The notes under the pieces were generated by a model that ran no database searches, had not been told where the DNA came from, and worked only from the letters and a program-made list of their open reading frames with translations. Below are positions 11,193 to 22,121 of a DNA stretch of 64,000 bases, piece after piece. Position numbers and translations under genes: made by a program. Positions within the stretch are counted from its first letter, which is position 1, and each line of letters opens with the position of its first letter. The stretch is from Anthoceros angustus (Eukaryota; Streptophyta; Anthocerotopsida; Anthocerotales; Anthocerotaceae), in assembly GCA_010909165.1 (NCBI GenBank), contig MU008177.1:620001-684000 (forward strand). The letters are read 5' to 3'.

Positions 11193-12650
11193 TCAAAGTC
11201 CTCCCATTGCCCCATACGCTTTAGAGCAAGCGGGATAAAGAGGTGGCCCGCTTGCATCCTCGCTATACTTGCGGACCTTGAGAGCGCAGGCGGCCCGGCT
11301 GGGCGGTTGGTGATGACTGGCGGAGGTGGCGTCACGTCGGTCGATAACCACTACATCCGCCACCACAACCGGTCGCCACGGACAAGGTATAAGTCCGCCC
11401 GATTGAACGACCAGAAGAAGAGTATACTCCCGCCTCCTCCAGCCATATAGCCACTTTCGCGAGCAATGGCAAACATGACGCCACGGATGGCGCCATGAGT
11501 GGCAATCGATGACCCCGTGGGGACAACGAGCAAGGTGGACACCAGAGACGTCAAGAGCAGAGCCGCACTCACAAGTGAGGAGCGAAGAAGCCACAGCCGG
11601 AGTAGGCCGAGACGGAATCGCATCGCAGTAGTGAAGGTGGTTGGTGCGATGTGAAATCCCCGTATGCATGGGCGGGCCAGTAGCCAAGCACCGCCTCCTT
11701 CCTGTAACAAGAGCGAGCCGCCTAGTGGACTGGAGATGGAGGGGTCCCGAGGATGATCAAAAGCTCGGCCGAGCCGCCGAGCAGTAGATGCCTCGCAATC
11801 CCTAAAGCCATCGATGATAAATGTAGAGAAAGGAGGAAGTCCTTCCGAGCATCCGCCGATAACATGTCTCCGGCCCGCCTCAAGGACGATTGAGAGAGAA
11901 GGTTCCTCCTCCACACTTGATACGAGATCCTCGAGAAAGGGCTTGTCATGGAGGATGAAACGGAAGCCAAGGCGGGCGAGAGGGCCCAACTCCCAAGAAA
12001 GCCCGGGAAGAGACCTCGATGAGAGCCCCACGCCCAAATTGCACAGTGTGGATGCTTGCCAGTCGCCCCTGTGGCACTCAAAAGCCCCGAGCCCAAGATG
12101 TCCCCAAGAGTATCCATAATCTTCAGATCAAACCCCGAGCCGGACAAAAGGACCGAGACTGAGGCACAGATTTAATGAGGTACCCAAGGCGCCTAGCGAA
12201 ACAGAAGGAAAGGATTCCAAAGGCCACCTGAGCATCCTCCAGCAAAGGGAGGTCCTCAATATGGGAGAGGTCCTCTGCAAGGGCCTTGTCCAGGAAGCTC
12301 CCAATGAAGTCGGGGGAACCAAAGGGGACCCCAAGAATCCGCAGACCAAGAGCCGGAGCAATCTCCCCAGCAGGAAACTGCAGAGTAGGCAGGATCCCCG
12401 ACGGGGACCAGACGCGGCACTTGGACATCTTGACCTTCAAGCCCTGTAGCTCGGAAGAGAATATCTCAAAGGCCTCCTTGACTTTGTCCCAGGCGAGGAT
12501 GTGAGAATCGTCACAACGAAGGGAAGACACAAGGCTGCGAGAGGGCGGCCCTAGGCAGGCCCTATAGTGAGCAATAGCGAAGAGAGCACCGCCTAGCGGG
12601 TCGCCTTGCACAGTACATGGCCGATTCAAGGCCGGAGGCAGTGAGAGCAC
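11193..12650 (-). pseudogene. LINE-like (non-LTR) reverse transcriptase fragment
   Basis: The minus strand reads the second half of a non-LTR reverse transcriptase: VQGDPLGGALFAIAHYRA (about 12555-12612), WSPSGILPTLQFPAG, LGLRILGVPFGSP, then ELGPLARLGFRFILHD (about 11930-11985). Toward the C-terminus comes a Cys/His cluster LLTCECGSALDVSGVHLARC (about 11515-11580), typical of the end of this class. Frames change at least three times and no FADD-type catalytic box or endonuclease is present, so it is a dead fragment. It lies antisense within the Copia element, so it was inserted or captured there. Confidence 0.75.
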
Positions 12651-12747
12651 GAAGAGACGTTCTTGTTATTTAGTGGGAGTCTATTGACATTTTAGGCCTC
12701 ATTTTAAAGGTAGTTCTCTCACCTACGTTCATAGTGAGTGGAAGTAA

Positions 12748-13012
12748 TGAAATAGATTAGGGTTAGGGCACTATTCACTAGGGTACCTAACTTAATCATC
12801 TTTATCTACCTAGGGCATTAAGTAGTTACTAGTTAGTTGCTCTAGGTAGTTAGTGGTTAGGTAGTTATAACTACTTGATGGTTACAACTACTTATGGTTG
12901 TAACCACCTAACCTCCTAACCACCTTGCCTATAAATAGGCTTTGTATTTTGTATTAAATCAATTGTCATATAAGAATCTCTTTCTCAAGAGCCTAGTGCA
13001 TGATTTTCATCA
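12748..13012 (+). repeat. 3' LTR of the Copia element
   Basis: 265 bp, TG...CA, nearly identical to 5906-6171 (visible differences: TATATTAATC versus TAACTTAATC, and one missing G in a GGG run). Flanked on the right by AATAA, the target duplication. Confidence 0.9.
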
Positions 13013-13017
13013 AATAA

Positions 13018-13690
13018 AGGCTCCTCCGCCCTTGGGCGTAGTATAAGAGGGCAGGGTCCGCTCTAGTAAAGCATCTTTCTTTTGGGGTGGATGCCGCGTT
13101 CTCTTGTAGACCTTTGTGCGTCTTTTGCTAACGCGAGTCCTGAGTCACTGAGCAGGCACGACAGCCCCGTAGAGATTGATCAATGTCCTGGTGACGGACC
13201 CTAACGTGTGGTGGTGTGTGCAGGGGCGAACGACTAGAGACCCTTGCTCTTTCAGAGCCGGGGGCCGACGTCGGACGGACCAGAACGCGTGAGCCGGTGG
13301 AACTCCGGGAGGGCGTGTAGAGCCCGGATGGAGAGCCCTGGCGGAACGACAACGGAGGTCCGGACCACGCAACCCACCCAGTCTTTCCAAACGAACGATG
13401 AGCGTAGTGAGAGTGGTAAGGAAGACGGACTAGAGCGAGGCGGGTGCAGGATCTGACGAGCAGGTCCTTAAACGTTTGGCCACGCCGTTCCTGTTCGGTG
13501 GACGTTAAGAGTAGTTAGTAGTAAAACTGCGATCGCGCGTGCTTCGAGTCCGAAACGGTCACGACGGTGAGGTGAGAATCAGTTGAGATGTGCCAAACGG
13601 AACCTATCATTCTCTTGGGAACGAACCCCTTACTACAATGACACGGGACCGTGCGCGCCCGGCTGGCCGTCAGCGAAAGTCGCGCCACAG
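13018..13690. other. Right-hand remainder of the interrupted G-rich element
   Basis: Continues the sequence cut at 5900. A TATAAGAGG box at about 13041 could be a promoter of the older element. No gene is recognised here. Confidence 0.4.
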
Positions 13691-13698
13691 GAGGGTAG

Positions 13699-14403
13699 GT
13701 GGTTAACACAGCCGAGGAGAAATTGGTGCACACTGCAATAGATGGGGCAACTCTGATTGAGGACGATAATGTTACTTTGCCTTCCCCACCTTGTACCACA
13801 ACTTTATGCAGGAGTTCAACAGATGCCCATGTGACATATACAATTGAGAATGCAGATTCCATGTGGGCTACACGTGAGTGTGCTCAAGGGAGGAAAGGCT
13901 TTATTTGTAAACATTTTGTGAAAGTGCAGGATATGCTTGGAGTGCTCTCATACACACTCCGGATGAAACGTCAATATGCAGCAACGAATGGTCTGGTAAT
14001 TCAGGAGCCTGTAACGACTCTTGCTTTATGTGATAATAGAGAACAGGTGATTGAAAGCGTTTCGTGTAACCTGCAACCCGCTGTGGAGGGTGTTTTATGT
14101 AATGAAGGCGGAACAGAAGATCAAATTCGCTTCCCGGAACAAGATTGCAATGCTATTGTGAATTTGATGCACAAGAATAAGGAAGTCCTGGGGGATGCAG
14201 CACTTTTGGTGAAACGTACAATCATGGATGTCCGGCGTTTGATTACATATGAGCAGGAAATGCCTGCAGCACGACATCCTCTTCAAGCATTCACCACCAA
14301 CGAGGGAGACAACAACATCGTGAGGACTAAGCCATTCTTCTCCCCACCGAAGAAAAAGAAGAAGAGAGTGACTTGGAAGTTATCAGCAGACAAAGAAAAC
14401 TAG
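13699..14403 (+). pseudogene. MULE-like transposase, C-terminal SWIM zinc-finger part
   Basis: An open plus frame of about 234 codons with no upstream start of its own. Residues near 50-75 read VTYTIENADSMWATRECAQG and then RKGFICKHFVKV, the Cys...Cys-x-His arrangement of a SWIM finger, although the first Cys pair is incomplete. It ends in a basic tail PPKKKKKRVTW. SWIM fingers follow the catalytic domain of MULE transposases and relatives. With the matching front half at 0.7-1.7 kb in the same orientation, the simplest reading is one gene split by insertion of the nested elements. The frame itself is intact, so domestication as a separate gene is possible. Confidence 0.55.
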
Positions 14404-14599
14404 CGTAGGTGTAGGTGCGATGTAGGTGCCAGTAATGTCTCCCTTCAGATGTTTTGACCAATGCTGCAATTAATCAAAAACTCAATCTTGGTGATCGTCT
14501 TCTCCGCTCCTCTTGGTGATCCTCCTCTATGCTTGCCTCAGTGCATCCCAGCCGCGCATGCCTGAACGCTGTGCGTGCCGACGAGTTCGACTTTGTATC

Positions 14600-14665
14600 G
14601 TGCCAGAGTATCGCCACGGTATTCAGGACGACGGGAATTTGAATTAGTTCCCCTCACCTCCGGTA
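14600..14665 (-). repeat. Right arm of the imperfect inverted repeat
   Basis: Inverted counterpart of 530-592; AGTATCGCCAC then ACGGGAATTTGAATTAGTT on the plus strand. It lies about 200 bp beyond the SWIM-finger frame. Confidence 0.5.
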
Positions 14666-15288
14666 GCCCGGTCGCGGGTTGGCCCGGATACGAGATAGAG
14701 GGGCAGGGGAGAGGAAGGCCATGCTCATGGCATGGCATGTTGGTTTGCCAGGCCGTACCCTGGCGAACCGATATTTAGGCCTAGCCCAAGAAGACCACGT
14801 GAAAACATATGGTTTGCCATCTGGTTTGCATTTGAATGACTAAGCTAGGTGTTGCCTCTACAAACTTTTCCTTTATGTTCGTTCATATGTCTCTCTAAAG
14901 ATGGTTGGGCTTTTTCTTTGAAAATAGCAATTTGAAGACAACGGACTTTCTACACAATCCATCCACAGAAGCATAAAAGACTTTGAGCACCAGCCGAATG
15001 AGCTTCTCTACGGGCACAAGTTTCAAGAGGTTTGATGCGATGCTGCTACTACGAAACCAACGCGAAAGTGTGCCTACGGTCATCAGCTTCACCCACCAAT
15101 CACCACGAATTACAAGCCGCTGATTAGGATTTCCCTGCCAAAAACCTTTTCCCCTACCCCACTCTAGACATTATGTAGCAGTTGGCCCCCGCCTTGGATC
15201 CGGCTATAAGCAAATGTTGTGGAGAGCCACTAGTCCTGCATCGAGGGAGCTATTGGAGGTCTGGAGTAGGTACCGAATACTCCAAATA
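14666..15288. other. No recognisable gene
   Basis: No convincing frame or RNA gene seen. Confidence 0.4.
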
Positions 15289-15862
15289 TCAACCAATGAG
15301 TACCCATTTCTCACAATCCTGCGAGTGACGGAGAACATCATCCCACTTGATGTCGCGGTGCATTAAGCCATTCCCATACAAATACTGCAAAGCTTTAAGC
15401 AAACATCTGAGACAAGGCCACAGCTCAGCAGAAGTTGTAGGTTTATCAACCTTGACCCTCTCTACTATCAAAGTGCAGATGTCATCTTTTGAACCGACAT
15501 ATATCCCCGCAAGCCGGCTTCCCTCCATCATTCCAAAGAGCACACACTGTAATATGAAAACCACGTGTAAAGTATGCCAAGATGAAGGGCAGGCTCACGT
15601 AATTCCATTCCATCTTTTCTAAAAGCTCGTTTCTTGGATCACCAGCAATTGTCAGACCTTTTTCTTCCCCTCTCCAACGAGCATATTTTCTGTCGCCAAA
15701 CATGAAAACCTTATCTGGCCTAAGAGTGCTTGAAGTCCCTTTGTTCCGCGATGTAGACCAATCCCCGTCGAAGATAAGGAAAAGAGTCATCAATAACCGT
15801 GTCATACAAATGGTGAAAATCATTAATTGAAGAATATGTATCTGAAGGCATCGGAGGTGCAA
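15289..15862 (-). pseudogene. Protein kinase-like domain, degenerate
   Basis: The minus strand shows FDGDWSTSRNKGTSSTLRPD then WRGEEKG, followed after a frame change by SRLAGIYVGSKDDICTLIVE, LKALQYLYGNGLMHRDIKWD and NGLMHRDIKW, the catalytic-loop HRD of a kinase. The combination (STLRPD..., GEEK..., HRD) recalls large plant, oomycete and fungal families of kinase-like proteins with a Crinkler-type C-terminal region. Minus-strand pieces at 15915-16106 (LLSILQTPALDLFLVDP) and 17597-17944 (APLRIDLESCMVANICQEMD) may be earlier parts of the same gene. Frames do not join cleanly, so I call it decayed; a multi-intron gene cannot be excluded. Confidence 0.5.
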
Positions 15863-16109
15863 TAATGGCGTTCAACATACGAGAAATGCCAAAATTGACT
15901 TCATCAGGTTTCGCTTATGTGAACAAATGATTCCGGTTGGGAGGCAGCAGGTAGAAGAATTTCGGATCAACAAGAAACAAGTCCAATGCAGGAGTTTGGA
16001 GAATAGAGAGCAGATCCACACGGTCACAGAGCTTCCAAACAGTGCGCGCGGATTGCCCTTCGAACCTGGAAACTTCTATCCACCCTCGGCACTGCCAAAC
16101 CCTCACCCG

Positions 16110-18102
16110 GCACCTGAACTGGTGCTCGAACAGCTGTTGCGAAGGGAGTCTCGGGGCTCGTTGCTCCGTGAGGAGTCACAAACACTGTATTTTTGCCATG
16201 CTGCTCAAAAACCTCTCAGAGGTTCCTATCCAACTCCATCTTCTCCCCACCAAGCTTCCATAAATGCAAATTCTCAGGCCCCATGACACCATTAAACGTC
16301 CTGAAAATACGTTTGGACTTCTCCCAGATTCGTTCGAGCAAAATGCCTAACATCATTCCGAAGCAACCCCTTTGAAAAACGCACAAAATACTCAAGCGGT
16401 TCCCATGATAACAGGCTATTTCCAAATTCCAGCAGGAAGCCCATCATCTTCATAGAAGTATGCAAGAAGGCATCGGTGCATCCGCAGGATACTGTGGCAT
16501 CTGTGGGTCTCCTGCAGGCACGTGCACTTGAGTGTACGGAAATTCAGAAATTTACGGGGAAGCAGGTTCATGGAAGGCCATTGTTACAACCTTTACCATT
16601 CTAGGGGGATAGGACACCCTATACATGATCGTGTGAGTCCAACTAAAATAATTTCTTTTTTAATAAGGAACAAGAAAATTACTCCAAATGTGACACCCCC
16701 TAGTTAATCTACCACGTAGGGCAATTACCACGAGAGAGCATAGGCCCAGGAGCACCTCAAAATAGTTCACACTTCTCCAAGCCTCCAAGCTCAAGCTGTA
16801 TATGTCATTTATGCATTCAGAGCTTCCCTCCTGTTGTTAAGTACATAGGACAGCACTACGCCAAAAGACCCGCTGACAATCCTCGACTTGCGGAATAAGT
16901 GGATCTTATCCTCAACTCAATACCTCGCAAAAATAAGGACCCACTGGGATCACCTGAGGGGTGATTCGGTATTAATTAATTAAAATTAATAAAAATTGAA
17001 TACTGAATACTGAATGCGTAAAAAATTATGAGTTTAAGATACCGAAAACAAGGAAACTAGGGTTTGTGTGGGAAATTAAGGCTTGTTTAGGGGAGGTCTA
17101 TACATATCCATTGGTTCTATATAAATACCTACATATTTTAATAAATATTAAAATTTAATAAATTTATTTTAAATAAATATTAAAATATTAAAATATAAAT
17201 ATTTATGTTGATCTTTATTTTTTCAAAAAATAATTATTTTAGCATTATCCTGTTGAACCACCCCTCGGGGTACGGTAGTTTGGCTGGACGCTTGAATCAT
17301 GGAAACGCGCCCTAACTTATTTAGGGCACGGAACACGTGACTTATTTGCAGCACGAACTTCGCACAGTGGACGAGGTGCTATAAGTACAGAGCTTTGCTG
17401 CGGTACAATTTTACCGAAAAGAGTTTAGTGGGTAACAAATACTGTGGGGATTATCACCGTGTGGAGGGAAATGTGCCCTTCGCGGAAGTTTTTGGAAGAA
17501 GCTGCTCCTCACGACCCATGACATATTATCACATTATGGGCGTCGCTTTGTACAAAGGATGATGGTTCCGGCTCTCCGGTGTCCTGGCTACCGTAGTCAC
17601 CAGGATCCATGTTGATAGGGATGTTGATTGATCCACGCTGGGCCTTCCGTCCGGAAGAGAATGTCCTGAAGGAAGAGTGCAATCAGGAGCCGTTCTGCAC
17701 AGTCTGGCCACAACCAGTCCATCTCCTGACAAATATTTGCAACCATGCAGGACTCCAAGTCGATGCGCAGAGGTGCGACAGTCCTCACCACCGTTCTTCT
17801 CATGGCGTTCAATAATCTTCCCACACGGTAGAGGCCTTCGTCAGCCTCTATGATACAGGCGAAGTATACACAACTCAATTTGCCACTAATTATCTTACAA
17901 GCTAGAAATGATTTGAGCCCAACATCTCCTTTACGGCACATCATCCATCATATGATGCAGGTCATAACCTACTTGCAGGAACTGTGATGCCCTGCGTGAT
18001 CAACCAGGAGGTAAGTCAGCTAGTCAGAAAGTAAGACTATGACAAGGGTCTGAGCGATGTCAAAACGAAAGCACCTACCAAGATCATCCTACAGCAGATA
18101 TC
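16110..18102. other. Mostly non-coding, with kinase-like debris
   Basis: Apart from the minus-strand piece at 17597-17944 no gene is seen. 17100-17240 is strongly AT-rich (runs of AAATATTAAAAT). Confidence 0.45.
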
Positions 18103-18738
18103 TTACCATTTGGGCACATCACTCATTCCCAGCCCGTTGCAAGTCAATATCATTCCCTTGAAACGGTTGAGATACTCCTGCAATATGTAATGTCGTAATG
18201 GGGTAAGATACAGGAACTTGCAAGGTACTGGTAATCCAACCCAACCGAAGTAGGCACTGAGCAAATACGGTTCACATGAGACATACAGTAATACTGTAAT
18301 CTTGCAAATCAAACTCTCCACGAAGATCATAATCCTGACGCTTGACAGGATCGCTTAGAACTGAAGACTCAACAGCAGAACAAGATCAGTTCATTTCGTC
18401 TCGAAGTCTCTTAAGGCATGTTCTTCCACACTGCTAACTCTTCTTTAACCTTGAGACAAAAACCAAAACGAGAGGAGCACGGATGCAAAATAACTACCTT
18501 TGTATGCTTCGTTTATCTCCTGAAACCTCAAAGTAGCAGCATTGTCACCATTATGCTTGTCTGGATGCCACTTCTGCATCCCCACAACAGCGTCTAGAAA
18601 CGTGTTCACAGGCTTGTGCAGCAGTAGAAAGCTGAACAACAAAGAGAAAACAACACTCACCAAAGCAAGGCGCAGGTAGCTTGATCGAATTGCATCTTCA
18701 GTAGCATCATAGTCTACATCTAGTATTCTGTAATAATC
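18103..18738 (-). CDS. J-domain (DnaJ-like) co-chaperone, C-terminal four exons
   Basis: Four exons read in order: 18738-18661, 18573-18498, 18360-18287, 18177-18103. Each junction is GT-AG and the phases fit. The joined protein begins [20 protein letters not shown] and carries the Hsp70-stimulating HPD loop at [10 protein letters not shown], then [26 protein letters not shown], and ends [18 protein letters not shown]. That tail marks a plant family of small J proteins in which the J-domain is followed by a short conserved segment instead of a Gly-rich or zinc region. The acceptor before DYYR is clear (GTGCGTGCAG), so the start codon lies in one or more upstream exons that I could not identify between 18.74 and about 19.4 kb. 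Introns are 84-110 bp. Confidence 0.8.
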
Positions 18739-20804
18739 CTGCACGCACGTACAATACAGGACAATTAGAACATAGCAACAATCACTTCATTCAGATATCT
18801 GTACAAATGCACAAGGTCTGTTGTGATGAGGGCAACAACAAAGCCCATCTCAACAGATTTGTACCTCGCATGTAAGTTGCACACAAAATTCAACAAACCA
18901 GTGTCAGGCGTCATACATGGAACACCAAATACTTTTGTGCACTGTCTCTAGATGTCAGCAATATCAGCTTTCGGCTTTCATATGCACGCAACTCACATTT
19001 CTGCCAGATGAGGAAGCGTCCAAGCTAATTCCTTTCACTTTCTCCTTGCCCCGCTCCATCCAACAAACCCGAAAGCCTCACATGCACAATAATATTGCTG
19101 CAACTACTACCGACCAAAAACTAGCCTAAACCTTTCGATCAAGGCGTCAATCAACCCTCAGAAACGGGCAAACGAGTTGCACAACTGGAGTTAAAATCGT
19201 TCGGCTGGCCGCAATTTAGGGTATGCAAGTCAACACTGTGGAGGTAACAACATAAACAAAATGCCTACTGGATATACCCATCCCCTGCCAGAGACAACTT
19301 CCTTTTCCCTCAAAGCTACTTCCGAGCTACAGAACCGGATCGCCTCAAAAACCTAGCTAAGCTTGCATTCCACGCACGTCTTTCAAACCAGCCGCTGGGA
19401 AAAGACAGAACGGAATCCTCCCTCTGAGAGCGGGCCTGCCCACAGCAGGACGGGCACGTTCACAACGTGCCAGACTGAGAGCCGGCAAGGACCAAATCGG
19501 AAAATCAGGTGTAACACAACCGAACCTTTTGATTCTCAGGAGCAAGGTTGACGCCTCTGCAACTAGAACTGTGCCACCCCATCGTACAGCGCCGCTTTTT
19601 CCCTCCTAACAACACTGAGCCGTCACATGTGTAGGCGTCCACAATGTCGGTATCCACATTCTAGGGCAGAAGGCAAGCTCCAGCAACCGACCTGCATTCA
19701 TCCCACAATAATCACATTCGCACATGTCAATACACCTTGACGGATGCATCCCGAACCACACCAAGCACCATCCAGCATCATCCAAACCCCGCAGGCCACC
19801 TCGCACAGACAGCATCCACAGAACTGCAAAATCCGCACCACCGCATTCAGCAAACACCAAATTCCAACTCAGAATCATTACACTGCGCAGCCGACCACCA
19901 GGACCTGGGTCTCGAGATGATCGATACCATGCATTCCCTGAGAGCCCTGGCACGAATCAATTCAGCGGCATTGCGCCACTTGCATGCGCTACAGCCGTGC
20001 CGCGCCTTGACAACTGCGACAAAGATCGCACCGCTTTGTCGGAATCTGTCAGAGTAGGAGGTGATGAAGGAGTGATGCAGCACAAGGCACAAGGCTAGCG
20101 TTTATCGCGAACCTTGCCACCTCCGGTGCCGGACCTACTCCACAGACCTCGCTGGACGTCTCCGAGCCACGGTCAGCACCGACCCAGCCAAGGCATGACC
20201 CAGGCCCGGACCCTGTCGTAACACCCGGTCAACGTACCGAGTAGGCCCTTGCCGATTTTTCCGTGTCGGAAGATATTTATGATAGAAATCCATCCCTCGA
20301 TTCCCAACGCTCGTACAGGCACCGAGGCAAGCAGCCGTGGCCTGGGTGCTCCCCGAACGTGCACAGGTACAAGGTCCGGACCCAAACCTACGTCGCAATC
20401 TCGGGCTGGCTTTGTCTTGATGGAGACAACAGAAGGAGCCTTGCACGACAGGCTGGTCGTGGCACGAACTTGGGAGTCGGATTCATCCTCATCAAGCATT
20501 CAGGGAATTGAACGACTTCGATCTTCTCTGAACCATTTTGGATTCAGGAATTCATGTTTGAACGCAGCCAGGCTCCCTGGCCGGATCGTGATTCATGTTA
20601 GCACGTCTCAACAAGTTCTCATCTAGGACGTCTCCTTGCGTTTTCGTATGCACAGAGCTGGAGATCCCTGACCTTTTGAGCCGTCAATTCATTCGTTGCT
20701 GGCCGCAATAGACAGTCCCTTTCTGACGTCCTTGGTACAATCTCGCCGGAATTGAGTTCCCAGGAGGACTGTCCTTGCAGATCTGTGGAGTAGTCTTGCA
20801 AGTC
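18739..20804. other. Upstream region of the J-domain gene and of the SRPBCC gene
   Basis: No further gene can be supported. It should contain the first exon(s) of the J-domain gene and the promoters of both neighbouring, divergently oriented genes. Confidence 0.4.
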
Positions 20805-21533
20805 ATGGAGGACGTGAACGATTTAACACCTGAAGACAATCCCTGTCAGAGCAGGATCCGTGCCCTGGGTGGAAGCCGGAATTCTCAAGATGCCAGCACG
20901 GACTTGATGCTCCTGAGTCAGGCTCCGCTTGGCTGTATACAGAGCATCTTGGATTCGCTGGGGCCGGAGCCGGAGCCGGAGCCGGATTTCTGCAGGATCA
21001 GGCAAGGGGACAACAGCGTGGAGATGATCATTCTGGTGCCGGTGGACATAGTTTGGGGTGTGATCACAGACTGGTTCGGCTGGGTGTATGGATGGCCAGA
21101 TGATGTGCTTATCATGCCACTTGCGGGATCGAATGCGTGCCCGGGGGCCATGCGCTACTTGACGGATTGCACCAATCCGGGTGGAATTTGGATGGTGGAG
21201 AGGCTCCTCGGCGTATGGCCTGCTCAGAACGAGATCTCTTACCGAGTGGAGGCCAGCAACGTTGACGGGATCAGCGGACACCAGGGATCTTGCCGCCTTT
21301 CACGCATAGCTATCTCCTGTGGCGGTACCACAGATCCTGCCTCCCAGAGTGATGATAGACATGATAGAATGCGTGGGGGAGTGGGAGGCTTCAGGGAGGG
21401 ATGCAGAGTGGTTTGGAGCTTCGAATTACCTGAGGACGCCGCTGGAAATGGCTTCACGGAGGAACTTGTGCGCCAGAGTTTGATCACTTACATCAAGCGC
21501 CTCGAGAAATTCTGCATCCGCAATCTTTGCTAG
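20805..21533 (+). CDS. SRPBCC / polyketide cyclase-like (Bet v 1-fold) protein
   Basis: Single-exon frame of 242 residues; I chose ATG 20805 (MEDVNDLTPEDN), the first ATG in frame. After a 50-residue leader with a PEPEPEPD run comes a fold typical of plant polyketide cyclase/lachrymatory-factor-synthase-like proteins: VEMIILVPVDIVWGVITDWF, then GWPDDVLIMPL, CPGAMRYLTD, MVERLLGVWPAQNEISYRVE and finally CRVVWSFELP before a C-terminal helix SLITYIKRLEKF. Members bind hydrophobic ligands in a cavity; the ligand here is unknown. A clear paralogue lies inverted at 24.6-26.2 kb on the other side of POT1. No signal peptide is evident, so a soluble cytosolic protein is likely. Confidence 0.7.
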   Translation: MEDVNDLTPEDNPCQSRIRALGGSRNSQDASTDLMLLSQAPLGCIQSILDSLGPEPEPEPDFCRIRQGDNSVEMIILVPVDIVWGVITDWFGWVYGWPDDVLIMPLAGSNACPGAMRYLTDCTNPGGIWMVERLLGVWPAQNEISYRVEASNVDGISGHQGSCRLSRIAISCGGTTDPASQSDDRHDRMRGGVGGFREGCRVVWSFELPEDAAGNGFTEELVRQSLITYIKRLEKFCIRNLC

Positions 21534-22121
21534 CAGAATTATGTTCTCTAAGTGCTGTTTTGTTAGCATGGGAAGGGGACATGGGTTCAAGTTTCAACGG
21601 TCGAACGATTTACGAATTGTTTTTGTGCCTGTGCGATTTATGAACGGTGTCTGTGTCTGTGCCAGTTGGCCGGGGGAATTTGGTCTTCCAGTCCACCTTG
21701 TGCCGCTTGCGACACCGAGACTGCTCCCATGTTTGTAGACAGCTGCTGCATAGAGCATCTCAGCGCTTCCCTGAACGCCAAGAAGAAGCGAAGATGCATA
21801 ATCACGGCTGTAACCCAGCCTGCCCTAGCGGGAAGGAACCACAACAGTTTGCACTGGATGGTTGGGATCACGGCCTGTGAGACCTTATGGGGAACGCTAG
21901 GGGGCGGGGCTAGCTGATGCGACTCCTGCTGGTGAAAAACGATGTCACAATAGTGCGGGAACAGTCCAACGTTGAATGTTGCGGTTCCCCTAAGACGGGG
22001 GCCAAGTATGCTTGTGGAGCTGCCATGAGCGTGAGCCTCGCAGAGATGGATTCAACCTTGATTTGCCGATGGTTTGCTACGATACGTCGTTGCAGCGGAG
22101 CCTAACAGGTTTCGTTTTCAG
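21534..22121. other. Spacer with the unidentified first exon of POT1
   Basis: Open frames here are short and none is convincing. The POT1 start codon must lie in this stretch because an in-frame stop precedes the first recognisable POT1 exon. Confidence 0.4.

Larger units (their letters stand above)
5901..13017 (+). mobile_element. Copia-type LTR retrotransposon, pol-deleted, with foreign cargo
   Basis: The element is bounded by the 5-bp duplication AATAA (5901-5905 and 13013-13017). Its LTRs (5906-6171 and 12748-13012) start TG and end CA and differ at only a few positions. Directly after the left LTR lies TGGTATCAGAGC, the usual Copia primer-binding site matching initiator methionine tRNA. 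A purine-rich tract (GTGAGTGGAAG) precedes the right LTR. Inside, a gag frame is fused to the last codons of pol (HENPADILTKSLG, about 7797-7836), so protease, integrase, reverse transcriptase and most RNase H are missing. From about 7.9 to 12.7 kb the body holds unrelated sequence: a tandem duplication and an antisense LINE fragment. It can only move with proteins supplied in trans. Confidence 0.9.

Noticed and set aside
14600-14665. 9-bp target duplication of the MULE
   Set aside because: Sequences outside the two inverted-repeat arms do not match at any likely boundary.
21666-21917. Small plus-strand frame (FVDSCCIEHLSASLNAKKKR)
   Set aside because: No ATG at its start except an internal one, no family resemblance, and it lies in the POT1 upstream region where untranslated exons are likely.
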